From assembly GCA_944381085.1 (NCBI GenBank), contig CALWJX010000022.1:1-42673 (forward strand): a DNA stretch of 42,673 bases, written 5' to 3'. Position 1 is the first letter of the stretch; each line of letters starts with the position of its first letter. The notes under the pieces were generated by a model. It saw nothing but the letters and a program-made list of their open reading frames with translations. It made no database searches and was not told the DNA's origin. Positions 40,521 to 42,673 of the stretch are shown piece after piece. The DNA comes from an uncultured Clostridia bacterium. Its GTDB lineage: Bacteria > Bacillota > Clostridia > Oscillospirales > CAG-272. Both the position numbers and the translations under genes were made by a program.

Positions 40521-41438
40521 ATGCCTATTAAAATACCGAATCTGCTTCCGGCAACACATATCTTGCAGCAGGAAAATATATTCGTAATGACTGAAACAAG
40601 GGCGATAACTCAGGATATCCGCCCTTTGAATATACTAATGCTTAATCTTATGCCGCAAAAGATAGTGACCGAGACGCAGATCGCAAGACTTATCGGAAAT
40701 ACGCCTTTGCAGGTCGAACTTGAACTGCTGCAGACCGCCACCCATAAATCGACCCATACCTCGGAAGAACATATGCTGGCGTTTTACAAAACTTTTGACA
40801 GTGTAAAGGACAGAAAATTCGACGGACTTATCATTACCGGCGCCCCGGTGGAGCATCTTGATTTTGAAGAAGTGGAATATTGGGACGAACTCTGTCGGAT
40901 AATGGAGTGGAGCAAGACGCATGTCACTTCGACCTTGCACACGTGCTGGGGAGCGCAGGCGGGCTTGTATTACCATTTCGGAATACCCAAGCAAAAGCTT
41001 GATAAAAAGCTTTTCGGAATTTTCGAGCATACTCTTGACTACAGTAAGTCAATACTTTTCAGGGGATTTGACGACATATTTATGGTTCCTCACTCAAGAT
41101 ATACGACCTGCAACCGGGAGGATATAGAGTCGGTCGGCAGTATAAAGATACTTGCGTCGTCAAAGGACGCGGGTGTATATGCGTGCATGACCAAGCACGG
41201 CAGACAGATTTTTGTGACCGGACACCCGGAGTACGACAGGGACACGCTTAAAAATGAGTATCTGAGGGACAAAGCCCGGGGGCTTGATATTGATTTGCCC
41301 AAGAATTATTTTCCGGACGATGATCCGGAAAAAGAACCGGTTGTCACATGGCGTTCGGGCGCCAATCTTATGTATTATAATTGGCTGAATTATTTTGTTT
41401 ACCAGACGACCCCGTATGATATCAATACAATAAGCTGA
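40521..41438 (+). CDS. metA: homoserine O-acetyltransferase (MetA type)
   Basis: The 305-residue enzyme acylates homoserine as the first step of methionine synthesis. Standard MetA numbering applies without gaps: catalytic C142 in HTCWGAQ, H235 and E237 in TGHPEYD. Residue 111 is Glu (GAPVE), the determinant of acetyl-CoA use described for Bacillus cereus MetA; succinyl-CoA enzymes have Gly. The adjacent metY uses the acetyl product, agreeing with this. CGGAG precedes ATG 40521 at about 7 nt. The frame opens back to ATG 40488 but without a ribosome binding site. Many databases would label it succinyltransferase by family name. Confidence 0.95.
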   Translation: MPIKIPNLLPATHILQQENIFVMTETRAITQDIRPLNILMLNLMPQKIVTETQIARLIGNTPLQVELELLQTATHKSTHTSEEHMLAFYKTFDSVKDRKFDGLIITGAPVEHLDFEEVEYWDELCRIMEWSKTHVTSTLHTCWGAQAGLYYHFGIPKQKLDKKLFGIFEHTLDYSKSILFRGFDDIFMVPHSRYTTCNREDIESVGSIKILASSKDAGVYACMTKHGRQIFVTGHPEYDRDTLKNEYLRDKARGLDIDLPKNYFPDDDPEKEPVVTWRSGANLMYYNWLNYFVYQTTPYDINTIS

Positions 41439-41504
41439 AAGACTTTGGTGCCCGGTATGTAAAAGATTTTTCAATATTAAAGTTTTACTCCGGGAAATGT
41501 CTTT
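41437..41504 (+). other. long imperfect hairpin between metA and the carboxypeptidase gene
   Basis: CCCGG-TAT-GTAAAA (41451-41464) pairs with TTTTAC-T-CCGGG (41483-41494), and an outer AAAGAC/GTCTTT pair can close it. No T-run follows. It could be a transcript-processing or attenuation structure. Confidence 0.45.
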
Positions 41505-41526
41505 GAAAGGCAAGGTAATAAGTTAA

Positions 41527-42396
41527 GTGAAAAAGAAAAGCAAAATAGTTCTTATATTGATATTGATTTTGGCTGTTTTGTGCGCCGTGGCGGTAGCGTT
41601 GTTGGCAGGTTACCATAAGATATATATGTTTGTTGAAGAAAAAGGGTTATTTTGCGATACGGTTGATGTTGATATTGTTCAAGACATAGAGAGCGAGCGG
41701 ATTTCCCTTGAGTCGGTTTTGTCCGACGAACGCTTCACAGTCAATCAGAGTCTGATGCTCGTCAACACGATCTATATGCTGCCACAGGATTTTAAGGCAG
41801 AAGTATCCGAATACAAGGATACAACGGTTTTTATGAATGACTGCATAATGTCGGCTTATGAGGAGTTGTCACGCGCGGTTCTGGAGAAAACGGGCAATAA
41901 ACTATATGTATCAAGCAGTGTAAGAGACAGAGAGGAGCAACAGGCGCTTTATATGGAAGACCCGTTAACTGCGACGGTTCCGGGAGCAAGCGAGCATGAA
42001 ACCGGATTGTCTCTTGATGTCTACGTCTCGAGATTTTCGGGAGACGGGTTTTTGCGCTCAAAATCAGGCAGATTTGTTAATTCTCACTGCTGGGAATACG
42101 GCTTTATTATAAGGTATCCCTCTTACGGCGAAGAGTATACAGGTATCCGATACGAGCCTTGGCATGTCAGATATGTGGGTCATCCTCATTCAGATATTAT
42201 TTACAACAATCATCTTACTCTTGAACAATACATATCGTCTCTTGAGCCCGGCGTATTTTATAAGACGGGAGAGTATATCATTACAAGACAGGAGGCGGTC
42301 GAGTCAATGCTGACGGTTCCCTCAGGGTGTGAATCATATGTTATTTCTCCCGATAACACCGGATATTACATTGTTACCGGTAAGCTTGCCAAATAA
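41527..42396 (+). CDS. VanY-type D-Ala-D-Ala carboxypeptidase (M15)
   Basis: The 289-residue protein has an N-terminal signal anchor (about residues 8-28) and an extracellular zinc peptidase domain. The M15B ligands are H157 and D164 in SEHETGLSLDV and the later E210-PWH213 motif. VSSSVRDREEQQ (about 129-140) is the usual strand before the active site. It should trim the terminal D-Ala from peptidoglycan stems outside the membrane. The last 60 residues are an extra tail beyond the catalytic core. GTG 41527 is used; the purine-rich AAAGGCAAGG lies about 11 nt away. No van cluster is nearby, so a housekeeping role is likelier than resistance. Confidence 0.9.
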   Translation: MKKKSKIVLILILILAVLCAVAVALLAGYHKIYMFVEEKGLFCDTVDVDIVQDIESERISLESVLSDERFTVNQSLMLVNTIYMLPQDFKAEVSEYKDTTVFMNDCIMSAYEELSRAVLEKTGNKLYVSSSVRDREEQQALYMEDPLTATVPGASEHETGLSLDVYVSRFSGDGFLRSKSGRFVNSHCWEYGFIIRYPSYGEEYTGIRYEPWHVRYVGHPHSDIIYNNHLTLEQYISSLEPGVFYKTGEYIITRQEAVESMLTVPSGCESYVISPDNTGYYIVTGKLAK

Positions 42397-42504
42397 GATT
42401 ATGTCAATTTTCTGCCTGATGAAAAAGACTTTGCCGACTTAAGGTGTGCGATAAGCAAATGCAATTGAACAAGTTTCATACTGAAAAAATTTGAGAGAAT
42501 AATG

Positions 42505-42552
42505 AAAACCGTTTTGCGGGTATTTTTCACAACCCGACAGAACGGTTTTTTA
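42505..42552 (+). terminator. strong terminator after the carboxypeptidase gene
   Basis: AAAACCGTT (42505-42513) pairs with AACGGTTTT (42541-42549), an inner CGGGT/ACCCG stem stacks inside, and T continues to 42551. The A-rich left side also allows action on the minus strand. Confidence 0.85.
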
Positions 42553-42649
42553 TGTTGTTCAAGATTATGTGAAATAATATAAAAAATTTTTCAAATTGTA
42601 TGTGCTAAAATGATATGAACCAAAAAGGATAGGAAGATACTCAAAGATA

Positions 42650-42658
42650 TGGTATAAT
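42650..42658 (+). promoter_or_regulatory. possible extended -10 promoter at the right edge
   Basis: TGGTATAAT is a perfect extended -10, but no good -35 lies 17 bp upstream and the gene it might serve is outside the window. Confidence 0.35.
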
Positions 42659-42673
42659 GTAGTCACCACAACG

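Noticed and set aside
41527..42396. Vancomycin-resistance role for the VanY-type gene
   Set aside because: No vanH, vanA, vanX or vanRS genes are adjacent; M15 carboxypeptidases are common in wall maintenance.
1..42673. CRISPR arrays, insertion sequences, prophage, integrases or toxin-antitoxin pairs
   Set aside because: No regular direct-repeat array, transposase, integrase, phage structural gene or recognisable toxin-antitoxin pair was found on either strand.

Overview
The window looks like the chromosome of an anaerobic, Gram-positive, low-to-mid-GC member of the Clostridia (Bacillota), possibly an Oscillospirales-type gut or rumen bacterium. The evidence is a valS T-box leader, a reverse-domain rubrerythrin with rubredoxin under an Rrf2 regulator, two BspA-like leucine-rich-repeat lipoproteins, a cytoplasmic GH78 enzyme, strong purine-rich ribosome binding sites, frequent TTG/GTG starts, and very regular sigma-A promoters (TTGACA, 17 bp, TATAAT, often with an extended -10). 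I see no phage, insertion sequence, CRISPR array or plasmid genes. The assignment rests on family knowledge only.

Layout. 1-4664: asnA, a small membrane protein and a GH78 alpha-L-rhamnosidase-like enzyme, each with its own promoter. 5123-8478 is mostly minus strand: greA, tRNA-Arg(ACG), an exported CBM9-like protein with an unusual C-terminal anchor, and a permuted papain-fold enzyme. 8719-10057: an oxidative-stress cassette (Rrf2 regulator, reverse rubrerythrin, rubredoxin). 10117-13822: CmpB-like membrane protein with an overlapping shikimate-kinase-like protein, a 34-residue membrane peptide, a class 3 lipase and an unknown protein. 14176-15571: rbfA-nrnA. 15730-16566 (minus): an LRR lipoprotein with a long structured leader. 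17247-27033: comM, a CDF metal transporter, purB, citrate synthase and a heterodimeric ABC exporter. 27159-31456: T-box, valS, a DUF4349-like fragment and a Cof-type HAD phosphatase. 31878-36811: a Ca2+ P-type ATPase, an HD hydrolase, deoD and cdd. 36840-42396: a small Cys-rich protein (minus), a 4-TM protein with a second LRR lipoprotein, metY-metA and a VanY-type carboxypeptidase.

Genes that work together: metA has Glu at position 111, the acetyl-CoA determinant, and sits next to metY, giving a direct acetylhomoserine sulfhydrylation route. deoD and cdd are nucleoside salvage. The ABC pair carries its catalytic defects in one composite ATP site, as in TM287/288-type exporters. Rrf2, reverse rubrerythrin and rubredoxin form a peroxide/oxygen reduction unit with a candidate operator over the start of transcription.

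The main unexplained structure is a dispersed intergenic repeat of about 90-110 bp in at least five copies (four plus, one minus) with a partial sixth. It has a G+C-rich hairpin at the front, a central hairpin flanked by T and A runs, and a conserved tail ending in GTTATA or a close variant. One copy lies inside the predicted comM leader. It could be a miniature mobile element or a structured RNA. Other points of interest are a rubredoxin with a CxC instead of CxxC knuckle, an ATPase gene whose strong ribosome binding site points at no ordinary start codon, and a shikimate-kinase-like protein lacking the usual shikimate-binding arginine.
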